NCBI RefSeq assembly: GCF_036321025.1 | Contig: NZ_JAZAPB010000002.1 | Location: 1,426,001-1,490,000, forward strand | Direction: 5' to 3' | Length of the DNA: 64,000 nucleotides | Source: Alteraurantiacibacter hainanensis | GTDB lineage: Bacteria > Pseudomonadota > Alphaproteobacteria > Sphingomonadales > Sphingomonadaceae | Shown: piece after piece, positions 39,870 to 48,129 of the stretch | Position numbering within the stretch: position 1 is the first letter of the stretch | Layout of the letters: each line of letters begins with the position of its first letter | Translations under genes and position numbers: made by a program | Notes under the pieces: generated by a model | Databases searched by the model: none | What the model saw: the letters and a program-made list of their open reading frames with translations, nothing else | What the model was told of the DNA's origin: nothing

Positions 39870-40091
39870 ATGAAAGTTCTTACCGCAAAGCAAGCTGCAG
39901 CTCTAATCGGGATAACTGACTCTACGCTTCGCTTTTGGCGATGCAAAGGCAAAGGCCCTCGCTACACGAAGCTGTCGGATTCAAAGCAAGCTGGCGTTCG
40001 ATACGACTTGGCTGACATCGAAGCTTGGAAGGCGCAGCGCAAATTTCACAGCACGAGCGCTGTGACTGTCAATCACCCTGGGAACGCATGA
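39870..40091 (+). CDS. AlpA/excisionase-like helix-turn-helix protein
   Basis: A 73-residue winged-helix protein of the HTH_17/AlpA type: LTAKQAAALIGITDSTLRFWRCKGKGPRYTKL, then GVRYDLADIEAWKAQR. It is the usual element-encoded excisionase or activator that regulates integrase direction. The ATG is chosen because AGGAGATC lies 8 bases upstream; a longer reading would start within non-homologous sequence. Upstream 165 bp contain no other gene. Confidence 0.85.
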   Translation: MKVLTAKQAAALIGITDSTLRFWRCKGKGPRYTKLSDSKQAGVRYDLADIEAWKAQRKFHSTSAVTVNHPGNA

Positions 40092-40326
40092 CAGCTGCGG
40101 TCGCGAAACGCGGCCGGATGCGTCTGACAGCACCCGACCGCTGTGTCCGTAGCTGCCCCTCAACTGTTCGAAGGTGCAGCAACAATGGCTAAATTACTCT
40201 GCCTCTCTGGAGGCCCAAAACGTTCGTCTGGCCCGAACGCATTCCGGCAAAAGTCATGCTCGTATGAAAACGTGGGGCTTGCACCCACGCTTCCAGAATC
40301 CCTGCCATGCGGGGAGGGGCCGAACA

Positions 40327-42429
40327 ATGCCTAGCTCCATGTACAATCGTTGGCAGCGCATTCCCGCCGAACTTCGTCAACGTGCTCAATGGTGCATCAC
40401 TCCGGGGAGCGATGGAGACAAGGCGCCACGTACAATTACCGGCGGCCATGCTAGCAGCACTGATTCCAACTCTTGGACGGATTTTGATACTGCCTGCCGC
40501 GAAGCCTCAATGCGGGGTTGGCATGTTGGCTACATGCTTCAAGAATCCGACCCATTCGCCTGTATCGACTTGGATGTGAAGGAAGAGGCGACTGAAGCCG
40601 ATATTCAACGGCTTCGCAGCATCATCGAAAATCTAGACAGTTATACAGAGCGGTCGCGCTCAGGGCGTGGTTGGCACATTTTTGTCGCAGCCAATATCGG
40701 CCAAGGCAGGCGACGAGATGGCGTCGAGGTCTATTCTCGGGAGCGTTTTATGATCTGCACTGGCGATGTTGAACGCAACCGCCCAGTTATGGAGCGGCAG
40801 GAAATGCTCACAAACATGGTATCGCGCATGCAGGGAAGCGCATTAACGCAAGTGTCGCTGCCGGATGGTCCAGAACTCGATAACGATGCAGACATAATTG
40901 AACGCGCACGCTCTGCCGCGAACGGCGACAGCTTTGTCGCTTTGTACGAGGGCAAATTTGACCGGATCGGGCACACCGACCACAGTCGCGCGGACATGGC
41001 GCTAATCGCCATGCTTGCTTTTTATACCCGTAGCAATGCACAGTTGAAGCGGCTGTTTCTTGCTTCTGCGCTCGGGCAGAGGGACAAAGCCCAAAAGCGC
41101 AAGGACTACGTTGACCGGACCATCCGCGCTGTTCGAGCTTTAGCAGCTACCGGCCCTACGGCTGAGCATGGGAAAGAGATGGCCCTCGCCATAATAGGCA
41201 CGGCGCTACAAAGACGCCTTGTCCCTGCCAGTCCCGTAATCAGTGAGGATGTAGACTCGCTTCTCGACCAGCTGAGCATCGATTGGGACAATGATGACGA
41301 CGCAGAAGTGCCCGACATCGTGGATGGGCTGGTCGCGGACGAAGATGTAACGCTGCTTGGAGGGCATGGAGGCGTTGGCAAAGGTTTCCTCGCTCTGCAG
41401 ATCGCCTGCGCTACGGCACTTGGTGAACCTATTCTTGGTTGCAGCACGCGCCAATCCCGGGTCCTTTACTATTCAGCAGAAGACGGCAGGAAGCGCCTTA
41501 CCCGTCGATTGCGCCGTGTCGTCGATCTGTTCGACTATGACGGTGAAACGCTGCGCCAGAATCTTCGCGTACTTGATGCTAGCGAGATTGAACCTCTCTA
41601 TGGCGAACGGCTTGAGCATAGCCCAGACGGAAGGCGATTTGCCAAGGTGCAGGGCGCAGGCCCGGACTTTGATAACCTTCGCCGCATGGTAGGAAATTTC
41701 GATCCCCAGCTCGTCATTATCGACGGCGCGTCCGACACCTTTGACGGCAACGAGATTGCACGTCGTGAAGTACGAGCATTCATCAAGCTGTTGCGTCGAG
41801 TTCATCCCTGCCGCAACATAGGGGTATTGCTGATCGTCCATATCGATCGGTCCAGCGCCCGGGGATACGCCACGAACGACGATGGCTACGCAGGTAGCGC
41901 TCAGTGGCACAATTCCTGCCGCCGTAGGATGTTCCTGCAGCATAAGGTTAAGCGCGACCCCGAAGACCGTGAGGCCATTCTGTCTGAGAGCTTTGTGTTG
42001 CGCGTAATGAAGAATCAGGATGGACCGCCGACCCCTGATATGGAATTGCAACGCGGGGATTGGGGGCTATGGCAGCGCGCCGTCGAGATCGGCGGTAACC
42101 TTGCCCCAAGCCATGTACCCGACCACACATCCACCATCGCGCGCCTGATAGGCGATTATTATGACCGAGGTCATTACATGAGCGCGTCTCTCGCCCCGCA
42201 AGCATCTACGGGCGTCTTCGACACGTTGAAGAGTGACCCTAGCTTTCCAAAAGGGCTGACCCGAAAGCGCACGGCAGATATAGTGCGAGGTCTAAAGCGC
42301 GATGGCGTGCTTGCGGAAGAGCCCTACAAACGACCGAACCGTAGCTGGGCAGAACGTTGGATGGTACTGCGTGACCCCGATAATCCATTTAGGCAAGTTG
42401 CACCCAGTGCACAGACTGGCACAGAGTGA
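40327..42429 (+). CDS. primase-helicase replication protein (AEP primase plus RepA-like ATPase)
   Basis: A 700-residue protein with a phage NrS-1-like primase-polymerase at the N-terminus: catalytic D81-x-D83 (ACIDLDV) and SGRGWHIF with His117. A linker domain (about 200-270) resembles the helix-bundle part of those proteins. The C-terminal RecA-like ATPase has Walker A GGHGGVGKG (345-353), SAEDG, and Walker B LVIIDGASD, as in RepA helicases. GGGGAGGGG eight bases before ATG sets the start. It probably drives replication of the excised island. Confidence 0.88.
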   Translation: MPSSMYNRWQRIPAELRQRAQWCITPGSDGDKAPRTITGGHASSTDSNSWTDFDTACREASMRGWHVGYMLQESDPFACIDLDVKEEATEADIQRLRSIIENLDSYTERSRSGRGWHIFVAANIGQGRRRDGVEVYSRERFMICTGDVERNRPVMERQEMLTNMVSRMQGSALTQVSLPDGPELDNDADIIERARSAANGDSFVALYEGKFDRIGHTDHSRADMALIAMLAFYTRSNAQLKRLFLASALGQRDKAQKRKDYVDRTIRAVRALAATGPTAEHGKEMALAIIGTALQRRLVPASPVISEDVDSLLDQLSIDWDNDDDAEVPDIVDGLVADEDVTLLGGHGGVGKGFLALQIACATALGEPILGCSTRQSRVLYYSAEDGRKRLTRRLRRVVDLFDYDGETLRQNLRVLDASEIEPLYGERLEHSPDGRRFAKVQGAGPDFDNLRRMVGNFDPQLVIIDGASDTFDGNEIARREVRAFIKLLRRVHPCRNIGVLLIVHIDRSSARGYATNDDGYAGSAQWHNSCRRRMFLQHKVKRDPEDREAILSESFVLRVMKNQDGPPTPDMELQRGDWGLWQRAVEIGGNLAPSHVPDHTSTIARLIGDYYDRGHYMSASLAPQASTGVFDTLKSDPSFPKGLTRKRTADIVRGLKRDGVLAEEPYKRPNRSWAERWMVLRDPDNPFRQVAPSAQTGTE

Positions 42430-42446
42430 GTGATATTCAACCCGAT

Positions 42447-42479
42447 GCACGCTGTGCCGCGCACCGGCACACAGCGTGC
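42447..42479. repeat. inverted repeat after the primase-helicase gene
   Basis: GCACGCTGTG, 13-base loop, CACAGCGTGC: a perfect 10-bp stem beginning 18 bp after the stop codon, followed by GGGGGTTTAAG. With only three T it is a weak terminator. It could instead be part of the origin used by the primase-helicase. The 284-bp gap it lies in contains no other supported gene. Confidence 0.5.
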
Positions 42480-42713
42480 GGGGGTTTAAGGGGGGGCACT
42501 GTGTGGTGCGGCAATGAAAGTACCGTACCGATCGGTCGCGAACAGAAATATTTTCACTATCATTGCCAACGAATTAGTCGTGAAATATACACGAAACACG
42601 CATCGTAGCTTACTGGCGTCATGCCAATCCGTTCTGGCAGAATATGGGCTGCCCGAGCATCATCTCATAAGCGACAGCGATTGGTGCGTCCCCTTCAACA
42701 AAGGAGACAACCA

Positions 42714-42938
42714 ATGCTTTCAGAACGTATTTTTGATGCCCCATTGTTTGACAGGGGCGATGTAGCTCAAATCCTACAGTGGTCGATTGAAGCCATCCAC
42801 GAATGGTTCGATGATACCGGCGCCGAGACAATTAGCTATAACGAGATCAAATCGACGGTCATGCAACATATTGAAATACACCTTGAGGTTGCGGCGCATG
42901 TTTGTCCGCGGAACACGCGAATCTTCGTAAAAGAGTAG
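42714..42938 (+). CDS. small hypothetical island protein
   Basis: A 74-residue protein with an excellent ribosome-binding site (AAAGGAGA, 7 bases from ATG). It reads as a helical, acidic protein: RIFDAPLFDRGDVAQILQW, EAIHEWFDDTG, then IKSTVMQHIEIHLEVAAHV. No domain recognised. It stands alone between the primase-helicase gene and the convergent regulator pair. Confidence 0.6.
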   Translation: MLSERIFDAPLFDRGDVAQILQWSIEAIHEWFDDTGAETISYNEIKSTVMQHIEIHLEVAAHVCPRNTRIFVKE

Positions 42939-43061
42939 GTTAAACTATAATTGTGACCACCGCTGGCTCGCTCTGCAAACCAGAGCGGGTCAGTGATTAC
43001 AGGCTGGGGAGCAGGCAGTATCTCTCTTGGGCTAAGCGTGACTGAGATCTGCTCATTCCGG

Positions 43062-43538
43062 CTATTGCAGAAGCGTCGCTGGGTCGTAGCCTGCTTCAAT
43101 GAGCCTTTTTTCAGCAGCTTCTACAACCGCGTCATCGAACTCGGTGGCATACTTTAAGGCAACCGCTTCGAAAGTCAGCTCTGGCATGCCTCGGTCGACA
43201 AGCATCTTGAAGCCATCAGACATTTTCCCGAGGACAAGATCTGACACCGTCTTATGCTCACCGTCCCTCGCAATCTTCTGTCTAGTTCTATGAAGGCGTG
43301 TTGTTCGACCGCGTTCGTTTCCCAACGCGTCTTCAAGTGCGTGGATGCACTGCCAAACGCTATGTTCTAAAGTCCCCGGTTTCGCAGAAGGCAAAACCGA
43401 ATACAGTTTAAGCTGGGCCGCATGCCTAACTTTATGTTCGCCAAGCCGTAAAGCGTTCTTCGCCATCATCTTCAGAACATCTGGGTCAGTACAACTCTCA
43501 ATCCGCGTTAGCGCTTGTGCTATGTGGTCTGCTGACAT
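43062..43538 (-). CDS. hypothetical island protein
   Basis: A 158-residue protein, all helical in appearance: TRIESCTDPDVLKMMAKNALRLGEHKVRHAAQLKLYSVLP, then RLHRTRQKIARDG and a C-terminal VDRGMPELTFEAVALKYATEFDDAVV. No known domain. It follows the next gene upstream by 15 bp on the same strand, so the two form an operon, probably read from the dyad-rich region upstream of the latter. Confidence 0.68.
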   Translation of the reverse strand: MSADHIAQALTRIESCTDPDVLKMMAKNALRLGEHKVRHAAQLKLYSVLPSAKPGTLEHSVWQCIHALEDALGNERGRTTRLHRTRQKIARDGEHKTVSDLVLGKMSDGFKMLVDRGMPELTFEAVALKYATEFDDAVVEAAEKRLIEAGYDPATLLQ

Positions 43539-43553
43539 CGCTAAGTCCTCCCC

Positions 43554-44108
43554 TCACTTGCCGTCAAAATACATGGTACCGGCAACGTTAGGCATTGCGG
43601 CTTTCTCATTGTCTTGCCACGAGAAGGCGACATCGAGTTCGATACCGAAACTAGAGGCGATCACGTATGCCTGCTTCCACGCGGAATTAGCCGCCTGGCC
43701 TTGGATTGAGAGGTCGGCAGCCTCAAGGTACTTAAATCCGTTGTCTTCGCGCTTCCCAAGCTGACAATTGACAGTAATCAAATCGTAGATGTCCCGAGGG
43801 GTATGCCCCATTGCTGCGGCTTCAACGATCACGGCATGCAGGACGGAGTTCCAATAGGTATCTGCCTTGGGAAGGACTTTCTCACCGATTCTTGCGCTCT
43901 TAAGAGTGGTAAAACTCAAATTGGGAGCTGCTGCAGGATTGAATGTCCTCACTCCGCTAACTTGGTCACCATCGGCGGCATCTTCATCGCCTGCCTCCAA
44001 CGCGCGGATCGCTCTTTCAATGACGTCAATAGGCGTATCGACAAGGGGCACTGCGTGCCTTTGAAGCATAGCGAATAGATCGTCAGGAAGCTCAATTTTG
44101 TAACCCAT
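43554..44108 (-). CDS. putative island regulator with RHH/SeqA-N-like N-terminus
   Basis: A 184-residue protein. The first 35 residues (YKIELPDDLFAMLQRHAVPLVDTPIDVIERAIRAL) resemble the ribbon-helix-helix/SeqA N-terminal dimerisation segment. The second half (TYWNSVLHAVIVEAAAMGHTPRDIYDLI...) is a separate domain that I do not recognise. A cluster of ATATGA/CATATG dyads immediately upstream is a natural operator, so I infer an autoregulated DNA-binding protein controlling the island. No family is assigned. Confidence 0.68.
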   Translation of the reverse strand: MGYKIELPDDLFAMLQRHAVPLVDTPIDVIERAIRALEAGDEDAADGDQVSGVRTFNPAAAPNLSFTTLKSARIGEKVLPKADTYWNSVLHAVIVEAAAMGHTPRDIYDLITVNCQLGKREDNGFKYLEAADLSIQGQAANSAWKQAYVIASSFGIELDVAFSWQDNEKAAMPNVAGTMYFDGK

Positions 44109-44125
44109 GTCATGTCTCCTTAGGG

Positions 44126-44221
44126 GCCATATGGCGCTATTTGCGAATCGCCATAAGACATATGTCTCATAGATGGGTCATATCGTCAATATGAATCATA
44201 GGAACTATATGAGCCATATGA
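44126..44221. promoter_or_regulatory. cluster of CATATG/ATATGA dyads
   Basis: GCCATATGGC (44126-44135), AGACATATGTCT (44156-44167), TCATAT-N5-ATATGA (44178-44194) and two further ATATGA copies (44107-region onward to 44221). These operator-like repeats lie directly upstream of the minus-strand regulator gene. The rest of the 408-bp gap up to the next plus-strand gene shows only AT-rich sequence without a recognisable gene. Confidence 0.6.
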
Positions 44222-44516
44222 TCCTCGGCTGGCCGCGCTAGGGGGTCCCCGCAACAAACAGGAGGGGGTGTAGAACTGCGACGGGTGAAACGGCTGAATG
44301 ATGACCGGCAGAACGTGAAACGCTAAGGCAACAAATATGCAGTTTGACGTTCGAACCTAAAAATTTTGAGCGAACTCGCTGTTAATTATAGTTTTTCTTG
44401 CGGACCTAGCTGGTGACCATTTACGGTGTAAGGGCAGTGTAAGCGGTGTACCGAAAGTCAGCACCAATGCCCGACGAATTTGATTACAGCCTGATTGATC
44501 AAATGGCAGTCTTATA

Positions 44517-45011
44517 GTGAGTGCGGTTCAGCCTCCGCCATGGCTTGATGCCCAAAGAGTGAATGGAGCATCTCCTGCGGACTGCGACACTGGACACAAA
44601 CCAAGAGGGAATCCAAATTGGGTGAAGGGTGGGCCAAGCCCTAATCCTGCCGGAAGGCCAAAAGGCCTAACGCCCCAGACCAGACTTGTGCAGCGGATGT
44701 TGGACGATGCCGACGGCATTGTAGACGCTGTTATAGCAAGGGCCCTTGAAGGTGACACTGGAGCGGCTGCAATGATTTTGGGCCGTCTTGTGCCGGCGCT
44801 CAAAGCTCAAAGTGAGAAGGTCGAATTTGAGCTAAAGAGTTCAGCGCCCAGCAGCGAGCAGGTTGAAGCAGTTTTGAACGCAATCAGCGCTGGGCGGCTG
44901 GCCCCCGACGTTGGAAAGCAACTGATCGACAGTATCTGTGCGCTGAGTCAGGTACGCGCAGCGGAAGAGCTTGAGGCTCGGATTGCGGCGTTGGAGGAGA
45001 AAAACCTCTAA
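44517..45011 (+). CDS. DUF5681 domain protein
   Basis: A 164-residue protein with GTG start. The N-terminal third carries GNPNWVKGGPSPNPAGRPKGLTPQTRL, the glycine-proline-rich signature of DUF5681, found in phages and islands often near terminase genes. The C-terminal helices (SSEQVEAVLNAISAGRLAPDVGKQLIDSICAL, then RAAEELEARIAALEEK) look like a coiled coil. No large terminase follows, so a packaging role is only a guess. Confidence 0.75.
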   Translation: MSAVQPPPWLDAQRVNGASPADCDTGHKPRGNPNWVKGGPSPNPAGRPKGLTPQTRLVQRMLDDADGIVDAVIARALEGDTGAAAMILGRLVPALKAQSEKVEFELKSSAPSSEQVEAVLNAISAGRLAPDVGKQLIDSICALSQVRAAEELEARIAALEEKNL

Positions 45012-45049
45012 TGGCTATTCGTATCTCGTCAGTCGGGTCAGTGGCCTAG

Positions 45050-45268
45050 ATGGTGGCAGTTCGAGCCTTAGAGCGTCGCGTCGCAAAACTAGAGCTGGCC
45101 TCAACGCCGCGTCGTTCACCAATCGCTGTTCTTTACGGTTCAATCGATTTGTGGGTTGAGCGCTCAATTATTCCAGACATTCAAGCTGGGAGAGTCTGCC
45201 CTCGCGACATGGCTGATGTAGTCGCCGCGATCCGAACATGGGAGGAGACGGGCTGCTTTTTCAGATAG
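45050..45268 (+). CDS. small hypothetical protein
   Basis: A 72-residue protein with a basic N-terminal coiled coil (VRALERRVAKLELA) and a helical C-terminus (WVERSIIPDIQAGRVCPRDMADVVAAIRTWEETG). It lies 38 bp downstream of the DUF5681 gene on the same strand and is likely cotranscribed; small genes of this shape often follow DUF5681 genes in phages. Function unknown. Confidence 0.6.
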   Translation: MVAVRALERRVAKLELASTPRRSPIAVLYGSIDLWVERSIIPDIQAGRVCPRDMADVVAAIRTWEETGCFFR

Positions 45269-45276
45269 CAGCTTGG

Positions 45277-46551
45277 CTATCTCACCAACTGCCAGATTCC
45301 GGCTCGATCCAATTCGGCTACTCTGGTTACAGCTGACCCAGCTACCGTAGTCCAGTCAAATCGATTGTCGGTTGGGGCTGCAGCCAAGTCTTCGAGAGCA
45401 ACTGCAATGTCACCCCAAAGGTCTACACTATTCTCGGGAGCAGCTGCAGGCGCCCAAAGACCGTTTTCGAGGCCAAATTGTCGCCACCAATCGTCAAGAT
45501 GAACGTTGGGATTGACGCCAGCTGTCCTCAGTCTTTCTTCGGCAAGTCCTGTAGCGAGCTTTAGGATGAGGGCTGCTCTGCAGAGCATAGCGAAGGGCCG
45601 TGCAGGTGTAGCCTGATCGGCAACATAGGTGAGGAATTGGTGGTCGTTGGGGTCTTCAACCCTCAGGAGAAAGTCCTCAGAAACAAGTGCCTGAACTTCA
45701 GGTGCCAATTTTGAGTAAGCAGCTATCCGATCCTGAAGTTGAACCTCACCCACGGAACGCATTTCGGCTTCTAGCAAAATTCTAAAAAGATGGCGTTCTA
45801 AGGCGAAGTTATCCGGGCGCAGTAGGCTCCAGTACATCTCAAGAAATTCTGTGATTTCTTGGGGAGCCGTGGGGATCGGTTGTAAGCTCGTTAGCTGATA
45901 GCTGGACCAGTTGCGCTCGTCTCGATCTGACGCGCCTTGTTTGAGGTCAAATCCCCAACTTTCCATGATATAAGCGCATGTTCCGGAAAACTTAGACCCC
46001 GGGAAAAAATCCGCGAGGCCATCAAGCAACGACGATGTCCCGATTGTCAATGGACGCACGATGAGGTCGAGACTGTCCTCTAGCATTGACCAGCTCTCGA
46101 GGGCCGCCCAGCACATGTCGTGCGTGTCTCTATTCGCCAGAGTATGGCGGTCTCCAGCTGCGTCAAAGACTACATTGCGGCGGTTGAAGATGCCGATCCC
46201 GCTCATTGCGAGGATTGATAGGGCACCTCTAAGCTCGCCATAATAGGCAAGATGCCTCGCTGCATGAGGTTTACCGCAAACAAGCGCATTGATTGCACGC
46301 CCTAGGTAACCCCAACCGTCTATCGCATGAAGCGGGCCTCGGATCGCTAGTACTTCTAACAGATGCTCATTGTCAGCCGCTGCAAATGCAGCCTCGCCGG
46401 TAGGCACCTTGCCGTCTTGATAGGGGTTCGTTGGAAGAAGCCATGGTGGAATCGCGCGCTGCCCAAGCTCCGCAATCTTCGCTTGCACAATCGCAGCGTC
46501 CGCAAGCGCTAAGGTTTGCGCATCGTCGTTGCTCAGAGGCGTGAACGCCAT
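45277..46551 (-). CDS. hypothetical protein, fourth gene of candidate defence operon
   Basis: A 424-residue, mostly helical protein with no recognised domain. Features: IPPWLLPTNPYQDGKVPTGEAAF, a hydrophobic region HLAYYGELRGALSILAMSGIGIFN with Arg-Asn (about residues 100-125), and Asp/Glu-rich C-terminal helices. It starts only one base after the stop of the DGQHR gene and ends eight bases from the convergent small gene. Always-coupled position makes it a functional partner of the DGQHR protein, but the role is unknown. Confidence 0.75.
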   Translation of the reverse strand: MAFTPLSNDDAQTLALADAAIVQAKIAELGQRAIPPWLLPTNPYQDGKVPTGEAAFAAADNEHLLEVLAIRGPLHAIDGWGYLGRAINALVCGKPHAARHLAYYGELRGALSILAMSGIGIFNRRNVVFDAAGDRHTLANRDTHDMCWAALESWSMLEDSLDLIVRPLTIGTSSLLDGLADFFPGSKFSGTCAYIMESWGFDLKQGASDRDERNWSSYQLTSLQPIPTAPQEITEFLEMYWSLLRPDNFALERHLFRILLEAEMRSVGEVQLQDRIAAYSKLAPEVQALVSEDFLLRVEDPNDHQFLTYVADQATPARPFAMLCRAALILKLATGLAEERLRTAGVNPNVHLDDWWRQFGLENGLWAPAAAPENSVDLWGDIAVALEDLAAAPTDNRFDWTTVAGSAVTRVAELDRAGIWQLVR

Positions 46552-46552
46552 C

Positions 46553-48079
46553 TTAGCTCAATTGCTCCAAGCTCTCGGCTGCAATCTGCTTGAAGCTTCG
46601 GCTCTCTTTGACGAGATGGCTGAAAAGCTGCTTTCGTAAAGCGACATAACCTCCGCTTCCACGAAAGGCTCGTTTGATAAGCTCTTCTTCGTCGGTAAGA
46701 TTAGGTGCGTCTGCAGAGCGCCAATCAAAGCTAGAAAGTGTCTTTGCGAGGTCTTCGATCTGGCCAGCCAAGTTGGAGGCAAGCAATTCGGTTAAGGCCA
46801 GCGAGACATCTTTCTGCTGCGTAACCGTCCCCGGTCGAACGTCGGAATCAAAGCGGAAATCTTCAATGTTTTGCTGAGCCAAGGCAAAAAAGATCTCATT
46901 TGCAACCGCATTAATCCCACGAACTCCTTGCTCTTGATTGAGCATGGTACGTTTTCCGAAAAAGGCAGGGTTTGGTTGCTCTTCTAACTCTGGTTCCGCT
47001 TCGGCATCTATTAACTTCTTTATCCAGTCTGCGCCTTCTTCCAGCACGAAATCGCGCACCTTACCCCAGAGGGCAATCAGGAAAGCCGCCTGCTGGGGGC
47101 GAGACCAATCGAGTGGGCCGGAGGTCGGGGAAATATCGGCTGCGAATAGGCCGTTTGCAGAGCGACCCGCGCCGGTTGAGAGGAAGCTCGTCGAAAGTGA
47201 TTGGACCCAACCAGCCTGACTTACCCTCGCTCCGACAGGAGCATCCTTTCGAGATTCTCCGAGCATGTTGATGCGGTTTTGAAATGGACTTTCAGGGTGC
47301 GTGAAAAGGATTTCAGTAAGCTCTTGAGCACGAGCTTGGCGGTAGATTTTCAACTCAGAAAGCGTCTCGAGCCATTCGGCTGATCGTAGCAGCGGAAAGA
47401 GATCGAACGCGTGGCTGGGATTTATCCTCTTAGGCGACACATTGATCGACCAAAACAGATAGGCTTGCCAGCCTATGTCCAGGCCGGAGAACGCCACCAC
47501 TGGCAATTCAAAGTCGCCCGGCAGGCTACCGTCTTTAAGCGCTTCATCAAATGCCCATAGCCGATGCTGACCGTCGATTACCTCAAACGGCTCTAACTCC
47601 GTTGGCTTCCATTTTTCGAGAGCATCAGAGTAGGGGAGGACTAGCTCGACTCCACCAGCGCGATCTTCTTCGATTCTGACAAGGTCACGAGCGGCGACCT
47701 TCTTTTCTTTTCGCTGATCATCCGCGCTCAATATATTGACGACAATTGCCGTCGGCAGCCAGCCTGGCTTGCGCATCTTCTCAGCGTCATCCGTACGCGC
47801 ACCATCAGGAAGTGTACTGTAAGGGTGTCCGAAACGGACGAACTCACTGATAGCTTCAGAGCGCTTTTTGTCGTGGCCTCGCTGCAAGCCTTCAGCGTCA
47901 CCCTCTTCTCCACGGGTCCGCCGATAAACGCCGCTAAGAGCTCTCAGCTGTATCGCCGGCATGGAGAACAGATAAATATTCCCATTCGGCTTTCGACGGT
48001 GCTGTTGCGGGTCGTAGTCAAAATCATCCCATTCCGGGAGCCACTGCTTAAAGCGGAGGGCTTTCACGCGATCACTCAT
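46553..48079 (-). CDS. DGQHR-motif protein (DndB-like)
   Basis: A 508-residue protein with the signature PFEVIDGQHRLWAFDEAL (DGQHR at residues 169-173) in a ParB/DndB-like core, followed by the FWSINVSPKRINPSHAFDL region. DGQHR proteins include DndB of DNA phosphorothioation systems and partners of other DNA-modification loci. The residues 57-105 form a charged insertion. It is the third gene of the minus-strand operon, and GGAGAG before the ATG sets the start. The exact activity is not established from sequence. Confidence 0.85.
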   Translation of the reverse strand: MSDRVKALRFKQWLPEWDDFDYDPQQHRRKPNGNIYLFSMPAIQLRALSGVYRRTRGEEGDAEGLQRGHDKKRSEAISEFVRFGHPYSTLPDGARTDDAEKMRKPGWLPTAIVVNILSADDQRKEKKVAARDLVRIEEDRAGGVELVLPYSDALEKWKPTELEPFEVIDGQHRLWAFDEALKDGSLPGDFELPVVAFSGLDIGWQAYLFWSINVSPKRINPSHAFDLFPLLRSAEWLETLSELKIYRQARAQELTEILFTHPESPFQNRINMLGESRKDAPVGARVSQAGWVQSLSTSFLSTGAGRSANGLFAADISPTSGPLDWSRPQQAAFLIALWGKVRDFVLEEGADWIKKLIDAEAEPELEEQPNPAFFGKRTMLNQEQGVRGINAVANEIFFALAQQNIEDFRFDSDVRPGTVTQQKDVSLALTELLASNLAGQIEDLAKTLSSFDWRSADAPNLTDEEELIKRAFRGSGGYVALRKQLFSHLVKESRSFKQIAAESLEQLS

Positions 48080-48129
48080 GTGCTCTCCTGCTGAAGCATG
48101 GGCAATTGATTATGGGACACTTCAGTATA

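Noticed and set aside
40143..40334. A 63-codon plus-strand gene before the primase-helicase
   Set aside because: Starts with GTG without a clear ribosome-binding site, contains no domain and overlaps the real start of the next gene; composition is not convincing.
42447..42479. Strong Rho-independent terminator after the primase-helicase
   Set aside because: The stem is good but the loop is large and only three T follow, so it is listed as an inverted repeat of unknown role.
42514..42765. An 83-codon plus-strand gene in the gap after the primase-helicase
   Set aside because: No ribosome-binding site, and it overlaps the better supported gene starting at 42714 in another frame.
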